This document shows, piece by piece, positions 23,307 through 31,587 of a stretch of 64,000 nucleotides of DNA. The DNA is from Bacteroidetes bacterium UBA1312 (GTDB taxonomy: Bacteria; Bacteroidota; Bacteroidia; Chitinophagales; Chitinophagaceae). Position 1 is the stretch's first letter; each line of letters begins with the position of its first letter. A program made the position numbers and the translations under genes. The DNA is taken from positions 1 to 64,000 of the forward strand of contig DBTQ01000023.1 in the NCBI GenBank assembly GCA_002307135.1, read 5' to 3'. Under the pieces are notes generated by a model. That model saw only the letters and a list, made by a program, of their open reading frames with translations. It did not search any database and had not been told where the DNA came from.

Positions 23307-23487
23307 GAAATGGACAGCAAAAATAAAATTTGTCTCCTTTTTGTACCTCAAATAAAAAAGGGACAAAAACGGGACAACAAATTACCTGTAATACGCAGTA
23401 AAAAGTAAATCAAAGGAAATATTGAAATGCTGAAAGCCTTGTCAGTAATAGGTTTTAGTTTCTTATGCTTGTGTATGATTTCGGTCG

Positions 23488-24867
23488 CTATTTTCCAATA
23501 CAAAATTTTCCAAATATAGTACCGAGTATGTCCCGATCCACCTCTACCTGCCCTGTAATATTGCCTAGATAGTATAAGCAACGACGTATATCCAGTGCCA
23601 ATAATTCGCCCGATATATCTGCATCCATACCGGCTTTAATATCAGTTAAACATTCAGCAACTTTAAGCAGGGTATCATGATGCCTTGCATTAGTTACAAT
23701 TGTACTTTCTGTATTTATTTGTCCACTAATTACGGTGTTGTAGAGCCTTTGTTGCAAAGTATCTATATGCTGCTTGGTTTTGGCTGAAATAAAGAGCATG
23801 TTAGCATCAAGCATTGCAAACTTTGCCTGAGCAGCGGCAAGACCAAGATCATCGACTTTATTAGCTACCAGCAAATACTTGAGTCCTTCTTTTTTAAACA
23901 ATTCTATTTGTTCGATAAGCTCCGTTAGATCTGCCTGAAGTACGTCAAAGAGGTAAACGACCACATCCGCGCTGCGCATTTTCTCGAGGCTCTTACCTAC
24001 TCCAATCTGTTCAATAAGATCGTCACTATCATCACGAATACCGGCCGTATCTATAAGCCGAAAAAGCACGCCATTTATATTAAGCGTTTCTTCGATAGTA
24101 TCGCGTGTAGTACCTGCTATAGCACTTACAATGGCTCTGTCTTCATTGAGCAAAGAGTTCAGCAATGTAGATTTGCCAGCATTAGGCTTGCCTATAATGG
24201 CTACACTTACACCATTTTTAATGACATTGCCAAGCTGAAATGAATTAATGAGCTGGTTTGTGGCAAATGTAAGTTCGGCAATCAGATTTGCCAACTGTGT
24301 ACGATCGGCAAATGCTACGTCTTCCTGCGAGAAGTCGAGTTCCAACTCTATGAGTGCAGCAAAATTGATGAGCTGTTCCCGCAATTGTTTTAAGTCGTTG
24401 GAGAATCCACCACGCAATTGATTCAATGCAGTTTGTTGTGCAGCCTTACTATCGGCAGCAATGAGATCTGCAACAGCTTCTGCTTGTGCAAGATCCATTT
24501 TACCATTGAGAAAGGCTCTTTGTGTAAACTCTCCGGGTAATGCCATACGTGCTCCCGCAGCTATACACAGCTGCAAAATACTTTGCAAGATATAAGGCGA
24601 ACCATGTCCGCTGATTTCAACTGTATTTTCACCGGTATAACTTTTGGTGCCTTTATATAGCGAAACCACAACCTCGTCTATAAGTGTACTGTCAAACGCT
24701 ACAATATGCCCGAAATGGATCGTATGTGTCGCTTGTTTAGTAAGGTCTTTGCCTTTAAATATTTTATTGGCTATAGTAATGGCATCAGCACCACTCAAGC
24801 GTATAATGCCTATGGCTCCAATACCTGATGCGGTAGCAATAGCGGCTATTGTATCGTTCAATTCCAT
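23488..24867 (-). CDS. mnmE: tRNA uridine-5-carboxymethylaminomethyl modification GTPase MnmE
   Basis: This 459-residue protein is complete. It has the N-terminal tetrahydrofolate-binding domain (DTIAAIATASGIGAIGIIRLSG at 5-26), a helical domain, and an inserted Ras-like G domain with G1 GKPNAGKS (226-233), the TTRD G2 segment, DTAG and NKVD. It ends in the invariant FCIGK (455-459) with its redox/catalytic cysteine. MnmE with MnmG modifies the wobble uridine of several tRNAs. Its 3' end borders the AT-rich island; the last codons are intact, as expected when an element integrates and restores the gene end. It follows the CDF transporter gene by three bases. Confidence 0.97.
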   Translation of the reverse strand: MELNDTIAAIATASGIGAIGIIRLSGADAITIANKIFKGKDLTKQATHTIHFGHIVAFDSTLIDEVVVSLYKGTKSYTGENTVEISGHGSPYILQSILQLCIAAGARMALPGEFTQRAFLNGKMDLAQAEAVADLIAADSKAAQQTALNQLRGGFSNDLKQLREQLINFAALIELELDFSQEDVAFADRTQLANLIAELTFATNQLINSFQLGNVIKNGVSVAIIGKPNAGKSTLLNSLLNEDRAIVSAIAGTTRDTIEETLNINGVLFRLIDTAGIRDDSDDLIEQIGVGKSLEKMRSADVVVYLFDVLQADLTELIEQIELFKKEGLKYLLVANKVDDLGLAAAQAKFAMLDANMLFISAKTKQHIDTLQQRLYNTVISGQINTESTIVTNARHHDTLLKVAECLTDIKAGMDADISGELLALDIRRCLYYLGNITGQVEVDRDILGTIFGKFCIGK

Positions 24868-24870
24868 TAA

Positions 24871-25860
24871 TTAAGCATCAATTAATTGTTTTCCATGTTG
24901 TTCATTGGCAAGTATATTATCCAATGTCCAGTCCTGCACATTTATAAATGGGTGTTTACGGACAGAGCAAGTTTGTATGTTGCATATTTTGCAGGAAAAG
25001 GGCATACAGTTATCAATATGAATAAAGAACTCCACTTTGTCTGCAAATTTTTTCCGTACCAAATTTTCCAGTACATGTATTTCTGTTGCAGCTTGCTCTA
25101 CAGTCCAATACCAAGGTAAAGTAACATGTGTATCGATATGCAACACTTGGCCGTATTGTATTACACGCATATTATGCAAGTCTATCCACTGGGGCATCCT
25201 ATTGACATTGAGAATTTGGATCACCTCTTTGAGCAAATTAATGTCAGCTTCATCCATGATACCCGCCAACGATTTACGTAGCACTTTGTAACCGGTAACA
25301 ATAATGACTCCTGCAAATACAAGAGCAATGATTTTATCCAGCCATTCCCATCCGGTAAATGCCACCACCACTAAACCTGCGATAATAGCAAAAGTAGAAT
25401 ACGCGTCAGATTTGAGGTGCGTAGCAGCGGCCACTACGGTAACACTTCTTTCTTTTTTACCAACCCTAAGCGCATATATACCCAAAAAATAATTGAATAC
25501 CCCGGTAGCCAATGTGAGCAGAATACCTATATCCAGCTTTTGCATAGCAAGCGGATGAAAATAGACATAAATAACCTGATAGACAATCATGAGCCCCGCT
25601 ATAAATATAAGTGCACCTTCGATAGCTGCCGATATAAATTCTACTTTGCCATGACCATAAGGATGATTGGCATCACGCGGTTTTGATGCAAGAATGACAC
25701 TATACCATCCAATAAATCCTGTTATAACATTTACGGTACTCTCCAGTGCATCTGTCAATATAGCCACAGAATGCGTAAGGTTCCATGCCCATAGTTTACC
25801 GACAAATAATATTACAGAAAATATAGCGACTAGCCTTTGTATGCGAATGGATGGATTCAT
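24871..25860 (-). CDS. cation diffusion facilitator (CDF) metal exporter
   Basis: I take the ATG complementary to 25858-25860; the longer frame would start at a TTG. The 329-residue membrane protein has about six transmembrane segments. The CDF metal site is visible as SVAILTDALEST in the second segment and THLKSDAYST in the fifth (D-x3-D type), with HPYGHGKVEF between them. The C-terminal cytoplasmic domain is followed by a cysteine cluster (CMPFSCKICNIQTC) that is not part of the standard fold and may bind metal. It should export zinc, iron or a similar divalent cation using the proton gradient. It is co-directional with mnmE. Confidence 0.88.
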   Translation of the reverse strand: MNPSIRIQRLVAIFSVILFVGKLWAWNLTHSVAILTDALESTVNVITGFIGWYSVILASKPRDANHPYGHGKVEFISAAIEGALIFIAGLMIVYQVIYVYFHPLAMQKLDIGILLTLATGVFNYFLGIYALRVGKKERSVTVVAAATHLKSDAYSTFAIIAGLVVVAFTGWEWLDKIIALVFAGVIIVTGYKVLRKSLAGIMDEADINLLKEVIQILNVNRMPQWIDLHNMRVIQYGQVLHIDTHVTLPWYWTVEQAATEIHVLENLVRKKFADKVEFFIHIDNCMPFSCKICNIQTCSVRKHPFINVQDWTLDNILANEQHGKQLIDA

Positions 25861-26052
25861 TGTAATTTTTGAAGGCTGCAAATGTAGCTATAAAAGTACT
25901 TGAACAGTATTTTCAAAGTTAGTAGTTTTGGAGCAAAGCTATATTATGTAATTTCATGTCCCAAGCCTATGTTTTAAATATTTAATGTAGATCAAGAATA
26001 GCCACATTTAATTGGGCATCGTATGTTTGCATTATAAATTAAATTTTAAACA

Positions 26053-26178
26053 ATGCGCAAAATAAAACTACAAATGCAAGTATCGATTGATGGCTATGTA
26101 GCCGGTATCAATGGAGAAATGAAAGAAAAGGAAAACACAACGGTCAATTTCCTCCTCTTGTTCAAACAAAATCTATAA
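26053..26178 (+). pseudogene. N-terminal remnant of a RibD/DHFR-like gene
   Basis: The frame starts MRKIKLQMQVSIDGYVAGINGEM, which is the characteristic beginning of stand-alone RibD C-terminal/dihydrofolate-reductase-like proteins (normally followed by D-W and about 150-180 residues). After 23 residues the similarity stops abruptly and unrelated sequence runs to a TAA at codon 42. Only the first strand and loop of the fold remain, so it is a truncated gene, not a small protein. It sits between the CDF gene and the rplL terminator. Confidence 0.65.
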
Positions 26179-26184
26179 AATAAT

Positions 26185-26220
26185 AAAAGAGCCACAATGT
26201 TTGTTCATTGTGGCTCTTTT
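26185..26220. terminator. strong bidirectional terminator after rplL
   Basis: AAAAGAGCCACAATG (26185-26199), six-base loop, CATTGTGGCTCTTTT (26206-26220): a 15-bp stem with a T run on the plus strand and TTTTATTATTTTAT on the minus strand. It ends the rplKAJL transcript, so no rpoBC genes follow in this operon. Confidence 0.85.
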
Positions 26221-26244
26221 TATAAACCTTACTTAAAGTATTAA

Positions 26245-26610
26245 TTAAATTACTTCAACTTCAGCACCAGCTTCTACCAATTTAGCTTTCAATTCTTCAG
26301 CTTCGCCTTTGCTAATGCCTTCTTTTACTGCTTTTGGAGCGCCGTCAACCAATTCTTTTGCTTCTTTCAAGCCAAGACCAGTCAAGTCTTTTACAGTTTT
26401 TACAACGTTCAATTTAGAAGCACCTGCATTTTTCAAGATAACATCAAATGTTGATTTTTCTTCTACTGCTGCTGCTGCTGCTGGACCTGCTACAACTGCT
26501 GCTGCTGCTGGTTCAATTCCGTATTCTGCTTTCAAAACGTCAGCTAATTCTTGAACGTCTTTTACAGTCAGGTTTACTAATTGTTCTGCTAATGATTTAA
26601 TGTCTGCCAT
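26245..26610 (-). CDS. rplL: 50S ribosomal protein L7/L12
   Basis: The 121-residue protein is of standard length: an N-terminal dimerisation helix pair (SLAEQLVNLTVKDVQELADV), an alanine-rich hinge (about 35-50) and the C-terminal domain with the factor-binding motif KTVKDLTGLGLKEAKELVDG. It forms the ribosomal stalk with L10 and recruits translation GTPases. It is the last gene of the four-gene ribosomal cluster here; rpoB, its usual downstream neighbour in bacteria, is missing and a terminator follows instead. Confidence 0.97.
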   Translation of the reverse strand: MADIKSLAEQLVNLTVKDVQELADVLKAEYGIEPAAAAVVAGPAAAAAVEEKSTFDVILKNAGASKLNVVKTVKDLTGLGLKEAKELVDGAPKAVKEGISKGEAEELKAKLVEAGAEVEVI

Positions 26611-26751
26611 TGTTATAATGTTTTAATGTTTGTTTTAAAAATGTTGTTGTTTATAATTCGAGCTTGGAAGCCTTATTTAAATTGGCTATAAATTTTTACT
26701 TAGTGACGATCTATTGCTGATACATCAGATTATTAAAATTATTTACAGCCG

Positions 26752-26774
26752 TCAATGCGCAAAATGCGTATTGA
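26752..26774. other. hairpin in the rplJ-rplL intergenic region
   Basis: TCAATGCGCA (26752-26761), AAA, TGCGTATTGA (26765-26774): a 10-bp stem with one wobble directly after the rplJ stop. It lacks a T run, so it is more likely an RNA processing or stabilising element in the mRNA than a terminator. Confidence 0.45.
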
Positions 26775-26775
26775 T

Positions 26776-27291
26776 TTATTCTGCTACAGCAGTTTCGCCT
26801 TTCTTTTCTGCGTTGTTCAACAATGCAGATATTACGCGGCGTGCAGGAGATTGCAACAATCCGATAACTTCGCCGATAAGCTCGTTTTTCGTTTTGATGT
26901 TTTTAAGATTGACCAATTGATTGTCACCAATAAAGATGTCTTCTCCGATAAAAGCAGCTTTCAAGACTGGTTTTTCGTTTTTCTCTTCGCTGCGGAATGA
27001 GCTGATAATTACAGCAGGTTCTTTAGGAGAGTCAGAAAACATCAATGCAGTAACGCCATTTAGCGATTCGTAGATTCCTGCATATTTCTCATCATTAAGG
27101 CCTTGAAGGGCTTTTTTGATAAGTGTATTTTTAGCTACTTTCATTTCTACGTTTTTTTCAAAACATACGCGGCGTAGCTTACTCACCTGTGCTACCGATA
27201 AAGATTCAGTATTGGTGATATAAAAGTTACTGTATTGAGAAAATTTCTCTTTCAACAGTTCTATTGCTTCAGTTTTTTGAGCAGTATTCAT
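26776..27291 (-). CDS. rplJ: 50S ribosomal protein L10
   Basis: The 171-residue protein matches L10 in length and in its RNA-binding N-terminal domain: NFYITNTESLSVAQVSKLRR, then VKVAKNTLIKKAL-like sequence at about 50-65. The C-terminal helices bind L7/L12 dimers. The leader before its start is only 45 bases, too short for the autoregulatory L10 leader known from other bacteria; control would have to act elsewhere. Confidence 0.96.
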   Translation of the reverse strand: MNTAQKTEAIELLKEKFSQYSNFYITNTESLSVAQVSKLRRVCFEKNVEMKVAKNTLIKKALQGLNDEKYAGIYESLNGVTALMFSDSPKEPAVIISSFRSEEKNEKPVLKAAFIGEDIFIGDNQLVNLKNIKTKNELIGEVIGLLQSPARRVISALLNNAEKKGETAVAE

Positions 27292-27336
27292 TGCTTTAAT
27301 TTTTTAAGTTGGGGGATTAAACAAACTCCGTTGCGA

Positions 27337-28026
27337 CTAAGCTACGGTTTTCGTATCTACAGCCACGCCTGGACTCATAGAAGTTGCCATGCTTACAGCT
27401 TTAAGGTAAATACCTTTTGCTGTTGATGGTTTCATTCTGATAAGTGCGTTAATCAATTCCTGACTGTTCTCTGCAATTTTTGAAGGTTCAAAAGAAATAC
27501 GACCAACTGATGCATGAATGATACCTGCTTTATCAACTTTAAAAGCGATTTTACCACCTTTTACATCTATTACTGCATTAGCAACATCGTTAGTTACAGT
27601 ACCTGTTTTAGGGTTAGGCATCAAGTTACGAGGGCCTAATACTTTACCTAATTTACCAATTTTTGGCATTACAGAAGGTGTTGCGATGATTACATCAACA
27701 TCTGTCCATCCGCTTTCTATTTTTTGAACAAATTCGTCTAGTCCTACGAAATCAGCACCTGCATTTTTTGCTTCGGCTTCTTTGTCAGGAGTACAAAGCA
27801 CCAATACGCGCTTAGTTTTACCTGTACCATGAGGAAGTGATACTGTTCCACGTAAAGCCTGATCAGCTTTTTTAGGATCAACACCAAGGCGAATGTGAAT
27901 ATCAACTGAACTGTCGAATTTAGTACAATTCAATTCTTTTACAAGAGCACTTGCTTCTGTAAGTGAGTAGAATTTATTTTGATCTACTTTAGCCTCTGCG
28001 GCTTTTCTTTTTTTAGTGATTGCCAT
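27337..28026 (-). CDS. rplA: 50S ribosomal protein L1
   Basis: The 229-residue protein carries the L1 signature PKIGKLGKVLGPRNLMPNPKTGT at about 121-143 and the two-domain layout of the family. It binds 23S rRNA at the L1 stalk and can repress its own operon by binding the mRNA. It lies between rplK and rplJ with short gaps. Confidence 0.97.
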   Translation of the reverse strand: MAITKKRKAAEAKVDQNKFYSLTEASALVKELNCTKFDSSVDIHIRLGVDPKKADQALRGTVSLPHGTGKTKRVLVLCTPDKEAEAKNAGADFVGLDEFVQKIESGWTDVDVIIATPSVMPKIGKLGKVLGPRNLMPNPKTGTVTNDVANAVIDVKGGKIAFKVDKAGIIHASVGRISFEPSKIAENSQELINALIRMKPSTAKGIYLKAVSMATSMSPGVAVDTKTVA

Positions 28027-28066
28027 TGCTACAATGATTTAATTAAGGTGAATCGTTCCCAATGGA

Positions 28067-28513
28067 TTAATTATTATTCCAAGGGGCTGTACCGTCAACA
28101 GTAAGACCCATGCTACGAGCTGTACCAGCCACCATTTTCATAGCGCTATCCAACGTAAAACAGTTAAGGTCAGACATTTTGTCTTTGGCAATCTCTTCAA
28201 CCTGAGCCCAGGTAACTTTACCAACTTTATTACGGTTAGATTCTTTAGAACCTTTAGTAATTTTGGAATGTTCCATCAATTGTACAGCAGCCGGAGGTGT
28301 TTTGATAACAAATTCGAATGATTTGTCGGCATAAACGGTGATAAGAACTGGGAGAATTTTCCCGATTTTGTCCTGTGTACGTGCATTAAATTGCTTACAG
28401 AACTCCATAATGTTGACACCTTTAGAACCTAGTGCAGGTCCGATTGGAGGTGCTGGATTTGCTTGGCCGCCTTTACATTGCAGCTTCACATAGCCTGTGA
28501 TTTCTTTTGCCAT
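28067..28513 (-). CDS. rplK: 50S ribosomal protein L11
   Basis: The 148-residue protein is full length: VKLQCKGGQANPAPPIGPALG at 8-28 in the N-terminal domain and the C-terminal rRNA-binding domain ending in ARSMGLTVDG. It forms the GTPase-associated centre. It is the first gene of the cluster here; nusG and secE, which usually precede it, are absent and a promoter lies just upstream. Confidence 0.97.
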   Translation of the reverse strand: MAKEITGYVKLQCKGGQANPAPPIGPALGSKGVNIMEFCKQFNARTQDKIGKILPVLITVYADKSFEFVIKTPPAAVQLMEHSKITKGSKESNRNKVGKVTWAQVEEIAKDKMSDLNCFTLDSAMKMVAGTARSMGLTVDGTAPWNNN

Positions 28514-28602
28514 GTTTTTTACTTTTTTTGGTATTAACGAAATGTTTGAAACAAATCTCCCAATGCAAACTTAATATAAGAGCAATCTTGAGAATTGGAG
28601 TG

Positions 28603-28631
28603 CAAAAGTATGTTTATTTTTTCTTTTACAA
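28603..28631 (-). promoter_or_regulatory. rplK operon promoter
   Basis: On the minus strand TACTTTTG (28603-28610) matches TAnnTTTG, with TTG (28629-28631) 18 bases upstream: a good Bacteroidota sigma-A promoter about 90 bp before the rplK start. Confidence 0.6.
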
Positions 28632-28806
28632 AAAAAACATTCAAAAAATTATTTTATTAGACCCAAACAATAGCTACAATTTGTCTGATAGATTCCTACA
28701 ATCAATTATACACCGATATAAAAATTATATTCATAGCTAACTAGGTTTTATTAATTTCGCGCTTCAACCGAAACATAATTAATCAAATTATTCAACAATC
28801 ATATTC

Positions 28807-30210
28807 ATGCAGACAGAAAAAATTAAATTTGGTACAGACGGATGGCGCGCTATTATTGCGCAAGAGTACACCGTATATAATGTGGCTCGTGTGGCACAGG
28901 GTTTGGCTGAATGGCTAAACAAAAAAGGAAACAACAATACTGTCGTTGTTGGTCATGATTGTCGTTTTGGAGGCGAATTATTTGCAGAAACTACAGCTAA
29001 AGTACTTTGTTCTAATGGTATTAAAGTGTTGCTGGCAAAAGGATTTGTCAGCACACCAATGATCTCTTTTGGCGTATTAACATTAGAAGCACAGCAAGGC
29101 GTTGTTATTACGGCATCACACAATCCTGTCGGTTATAATGGATTTAAACTAAAAGGCCCTCATGGCGGGCCGACAAGCCCGCGGGAAATCGCTGAGGTAG
29201 AAGCCCTGATTCCTGATGAAATTACTATTACTAAAGATAGCATTGAACATTTTAAAAATGCCGGAATACTGGAATATGTGGATTTAGAAGGGATGTATAT
29301 TGAATACCTGAAAACAAAATTCGATTTTACCTCTTTAAATAATTCTCCATTCAAATTGGCTTATGATGCGATGTTCGGCGCCGGACAGAACGTGGTGCGC
29401 AAATTATTACCCAATACTGTTTTTATTCATTGCGATGACAATCCTGGCTTTTTAGGTCAGGCACCGGAGCCAATTGATAAAAACTTAAAGGAATTATCTG
29501 CTACATTAGCCAATACCCCAGAGTTGAAAATTGGATTAGCTACAGATGGTGATGCAGACAGAATAGGGCTTTTTGATGAAGATGGACATTTTGTAGATCC
29601 CCATCATGTCATCCTTTTATTAGTACATTATTTACATAAATATAAAGGGCTGAATGGCAAAGTAGCTATTGCCTTCTCAGTTACCGACCGGGTTAAACGT
29701 ATGTGTGAAGCCTATGGATTACCTATAGAAGTTACCCCAATTGGATTCAAATATATCAGCGAAATAATGACACAGGAAGACGTACTGGTAGGTGGTGAAG
29801 AAAGCGGTGGCATTGCGGTGAAAGGCCATATCCCGGAACGCGATGGCATTTATGATGGTCTATTGATTTACCAATGGATGACCGAATCCGGCAAAACATT
29901 AAAACAATTATGTGAAGAAGTTTATGCAGTTGTGGGTACCTTTAGTTATGACCGATTGGATATGACAATTGACAATGATAAGAAAGAAAGCATTATCAAA
30001 AAAGCACTAGCAGGTGAATATAAACAGTTTGGCAAATACACCTTCAATAAAGTAGAATCTGTTGATGGGGTGAAGTATCATCTCGACAACGGTGGATGGA
30101 TGATGCTCCGCGCATCAGGAACAGAACCACTTTTGCGTGTATATGCTGAAGGTAATAGTAAAGAAGAAACAGCTGATATTTTGGCAAATATTAAAGCGAC
30201 GATTTTGTAA
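28807..30210 (+). CDS. phosphohexomutase (phosphoglucomutase/phosphomannomutase family)
   Basis: The 467-residue protein has the four signatures of alpha-D-phosphohexomutases: the phosphoserine loop TASHNP (102-107, S104), the metal loop ATDGDADRIGLFD at about 244-256, the sugar-specificity loop GGEESGG at about 330, and the phosphate-binding RASGTEPLLRVY near the C-terminus. It interconverts hexose 1- and 6-phosphates for nucleotide-sugar and envelope synthesis. The specificity loop GEESGG fits glucose- or mannose-type enzymes rather than GlmM (GEQSGH). It is divergent from rplK. Confidence 0.93.
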   Translation: MQTEKIKFGTDGWRAIIAQEYTVYNVARVAQGLAEWLNKKGNNNTVVVGHDCRFGGELFAETTAKVLCSNGIKVLLAKGFVSTPMISFGVLTLEAQQGVVITASHNPVGYNGFKLKGPHGGPTSPREIAEVEALIPDEITITKDSIEHFKNAGILEYVDLEGMYIEYLKTKFDFTSLNNSPFKLAYDAMFGAGQNVVRKLLPNTVFIHCDDNPGFLGQAPEPIDKNLKELSATLANTPELKIGLATDGDADRIGLFDEDGHFVDPHHVILLLVHYLHKYKGLNGKVAIAFSVTDRVKRMCEAYGLPIEVTPIGFKYISEIMTQEDVLVGGEESGGIAVKGHIPERDGIYDGLLIYQWMTESGKTLKQLCEEVYAVVGTFSYDRLDMTIDNDKKESIIKKALAGEYKQFGKYTFNKVESVDGVKYHLDNGGWMMLRASGTEPLLRVYAEGNSKEETADILANIKATIL

Positions 30211-30212
30211 TT

Positions 30213-30878
30213 ATGGAACAATTGCAGCAATTCAAAAGCCTACTCGAAATTGAAATAGATCCAGATTCAATAGAAAGCCATTTTGATGAGCTGGCAAATT
30301 ATTTGATGAATAAACTTTACCTAAAAGCGGGGGGAAATTCATACCGAATTGTAGAAATTGAGTTTTATTACGTCGATGAAAAAAAACACAATGACATATT
30401 TTGTCACAGAAATTCAGAGCAACTTAAAAGCGGAACTTGGTATTTTAATGGATTTGGACTTGATTTAACTTTTGGGAACTCAACCAACAATGTCTTTGGC
30501 GGAATTTTAATTAGAGGGATTAGAAGTATTGATGCTGCCGGTCAATATTTTTCCGGTCCGTCAACATTACTGAAAGAACTATTTTCAAGTTTGGGAAGTG
30601 CTACAAATCAAAATAATGGATTTTACCTGACTCCCTTAGCGTCAAATATTTTCGAAACTGAACATCCTGTGAAAAGTGTACGAATAAACTTACCAAAGAA
30701 CAAAATTGATGAAGGCGACTTTTTCAATAAAAAATATCGTTACATCGTTGAAATAAATCCGAATCACAAATTTGCTCAAAAATCATCTGTTTTTAATGAA
30801 CTCGTCTCTATCGGTCAAAACAAAATATCTGATGCAAAAGAAATTCTTGGTTATAATATAAAATCTAAACTGATTTAA
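30213..30878 (+). CDS. 3-methyladenine-DNA-glycosylase-like protein, uncharacterised
   Basis: This 221-residue protein begins two bases after the phosphohexomutase gene. By eye it follows the order of motifs of the MPG/AAG glycosylase fold: RIVEIEFYYVDEKKHND (compare R-I-V-E-x-E-A-Y in MPG), GTWYFNGFGLDLTFG, VFGGILIRGI (compare G-A-V-L-I-R-A) and SGPSTLLKEL (compare G-P-G-K-L). The usual catalytic glutamate could be E49 of VEIEF. The match is partial and the protein may have another role. Its base composition is lower in G+C than its flanks, and it is the first of three genes inserted between the mutase and hutU. Confidence 0.5.
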   Translation: MEQLQQFKSLLEIEIDPDSIESHFDELANYLMNKLYLKAGGNSYRIVEIEFYYVDEKKHNDIFCHRNSEQLKSGTWYFNGFGLDLTFGNSTNNVFGGILIRGIRSIDAAGQYFSGPSTLLKELFSSLGSATNQNNGFYLTPLASNIFETEHPVKSVRINLPKNKIDEGDFFNKKYRYIVEINPNHKFAQKSSVFNELVSIGQNKISDAKEILGYNIKSKLI

Positions 30879-30920
30879 AGAACGGGCAAAGGAATCCAAT
30901 AAAATAGTAAAATAGCAGAT

Positions 30921-31127
30921 ATGGCATTCAAATTAGACCGAACGGTTTTCAAGGCGCAGACGTTTAAAGAGGAGCAAAAATCAAAAACTTTTGCACATGA
31001 ATCTTATGGCGAAAGGTTAAGAATCAGTTTCTACTTAAATAGTGTCGCTTATGGATTTGATATCAATAATCCTCCAAAAATGAACAGAAGTGTTTTTTCG
31101 ATGAGAAAATTTGAAAAAAATGGGTAA
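30921..31127 (+). CDS. small partner protein of the nucleotidyltransferase
   Basis: The 68-residue protein (MAFKLDRTVFKAQTFKEEQ, then SYGERLRISFYLNSVAYGF and ending NRSVFSMRKFEKNG) belongs to a small family often seen directly upstream of DUF6036-type nucleotidyltransferases in Bacteroidota. It overlaps the next gene by 8 bp. Its repeat-like ends (LDRTVF and MNRSVF) are characteristic of that family. It is likely the antitoxin or adaptor of a two-gene module; this role is inferred from gene arrangement. Confidence 0.65.
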   Translation: MAFKLDRTVFKAQTFKEEQKSKTFAHESYGERLRISFYLNSVAYGFDINNPPKMNRSVFSMRKFEKNG

Positions 31128-31581
31128 TATTTTCAATGACGATTTTATCGATTTCCTAAAAGCTTTAAATATTGCTGAAGTAAAATATGTTTTAGTAGGT
31201 GGATATTCCGTAATTCTTCATGGTTATTCAAGGACAACCGGATATTTAGACATTTTAGTTGAGCGAACTAAGGAAAATTATACTCGTATCCAAAAAGCAT
31301 TTTTCAATTTTGGAATGTCATTATTTGATATGACCGAAAATAATTTTCTTTATAATGAACATATCGATGTTTACACTTTTGGCAGACAGCCAGTAGCAAT
31401 TGATATTATGAACAAAATAAAAGGCTCAAGTTTTGAAGAATTATTTAAGTCATCAACCCTACATAATGTGGACGGTGTAAATTTAAATTTAATTCATCTC
31501 AATCATTTAATTCAAACGAAAAAAGCGTCTGGGCGACATAAAGACTTAGACGATATTCAAAATTTAACTGACATTAATTAA
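31120..31581 (+). CDS. DUF6036-like nucleotidyltransferase, catalytic aspartate changed
   Basis: I start at the ATG at 31120 rather than the upstream TTG at 31111. The 153-residue protein has the nucleotidyltransferase start VKYVLVGGYSVILHGYSRTTGYLDILV. Family members have T-G-D-L-D-I at this place, where the two aspartates bind metal; here the first is tyrosine (TGYLDI), so catalysis may be lost or altered. The later aspartate strand (VAIDIMN) is present. Related proteins are toxins or abortive-infection effectors that modify tRNA or proteins. It is paired with the small overlapping gene upstream. Confidence 0.75.
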   Translation: MGNIFNDDFIDFLKALNIAEVKYVLVGGYSVILHGYSRTTGYLDILVERTKENYTRIQKAFFNFGMSLFDMTENNFLYNEHIDVYTFGRQPVAIDIMNKIKGSSFEELFKSSTLHNVDGVNLNLIHLNHLIQTKKASGRHKDLDDIQNLTDIN

Positions 31582-31587
31582 TTTTTT

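Larger units (their letters stand above)
23129..23487. other. noncoding end of the element next to mnmE, probable attachment region
   Basis: No gene is supported here; two leftward frames at 23115-23366 and 23348-23581 overlap real genes and have random composition. The region carries two perfect hairpins (23218-23246 and 23289-23306), an extra TGGACA, and a GGGACAA direct pair around 23360-23378. Clusters of short inverted and direct repeats next to an integrase operon and a gene 3' end are what recombinase and excisionase arm sites look like. Confidence 0.5.

Noticed and set aside
23348..23581. Leftward frame overlapping the mnmE end (and another at 23115-23366)
   Set aside because: Out-of-frame with mnmE, composition unlike protein, and no start context; better explained as noncoding attachment region and shadow frame.
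26611..26775. L10-leader-like autoregulatory RNA between rplJ and rplL
   Set aside because: The known leader precedes rplJ, not rplL; only a simple 10-bp hairpin is seen here.
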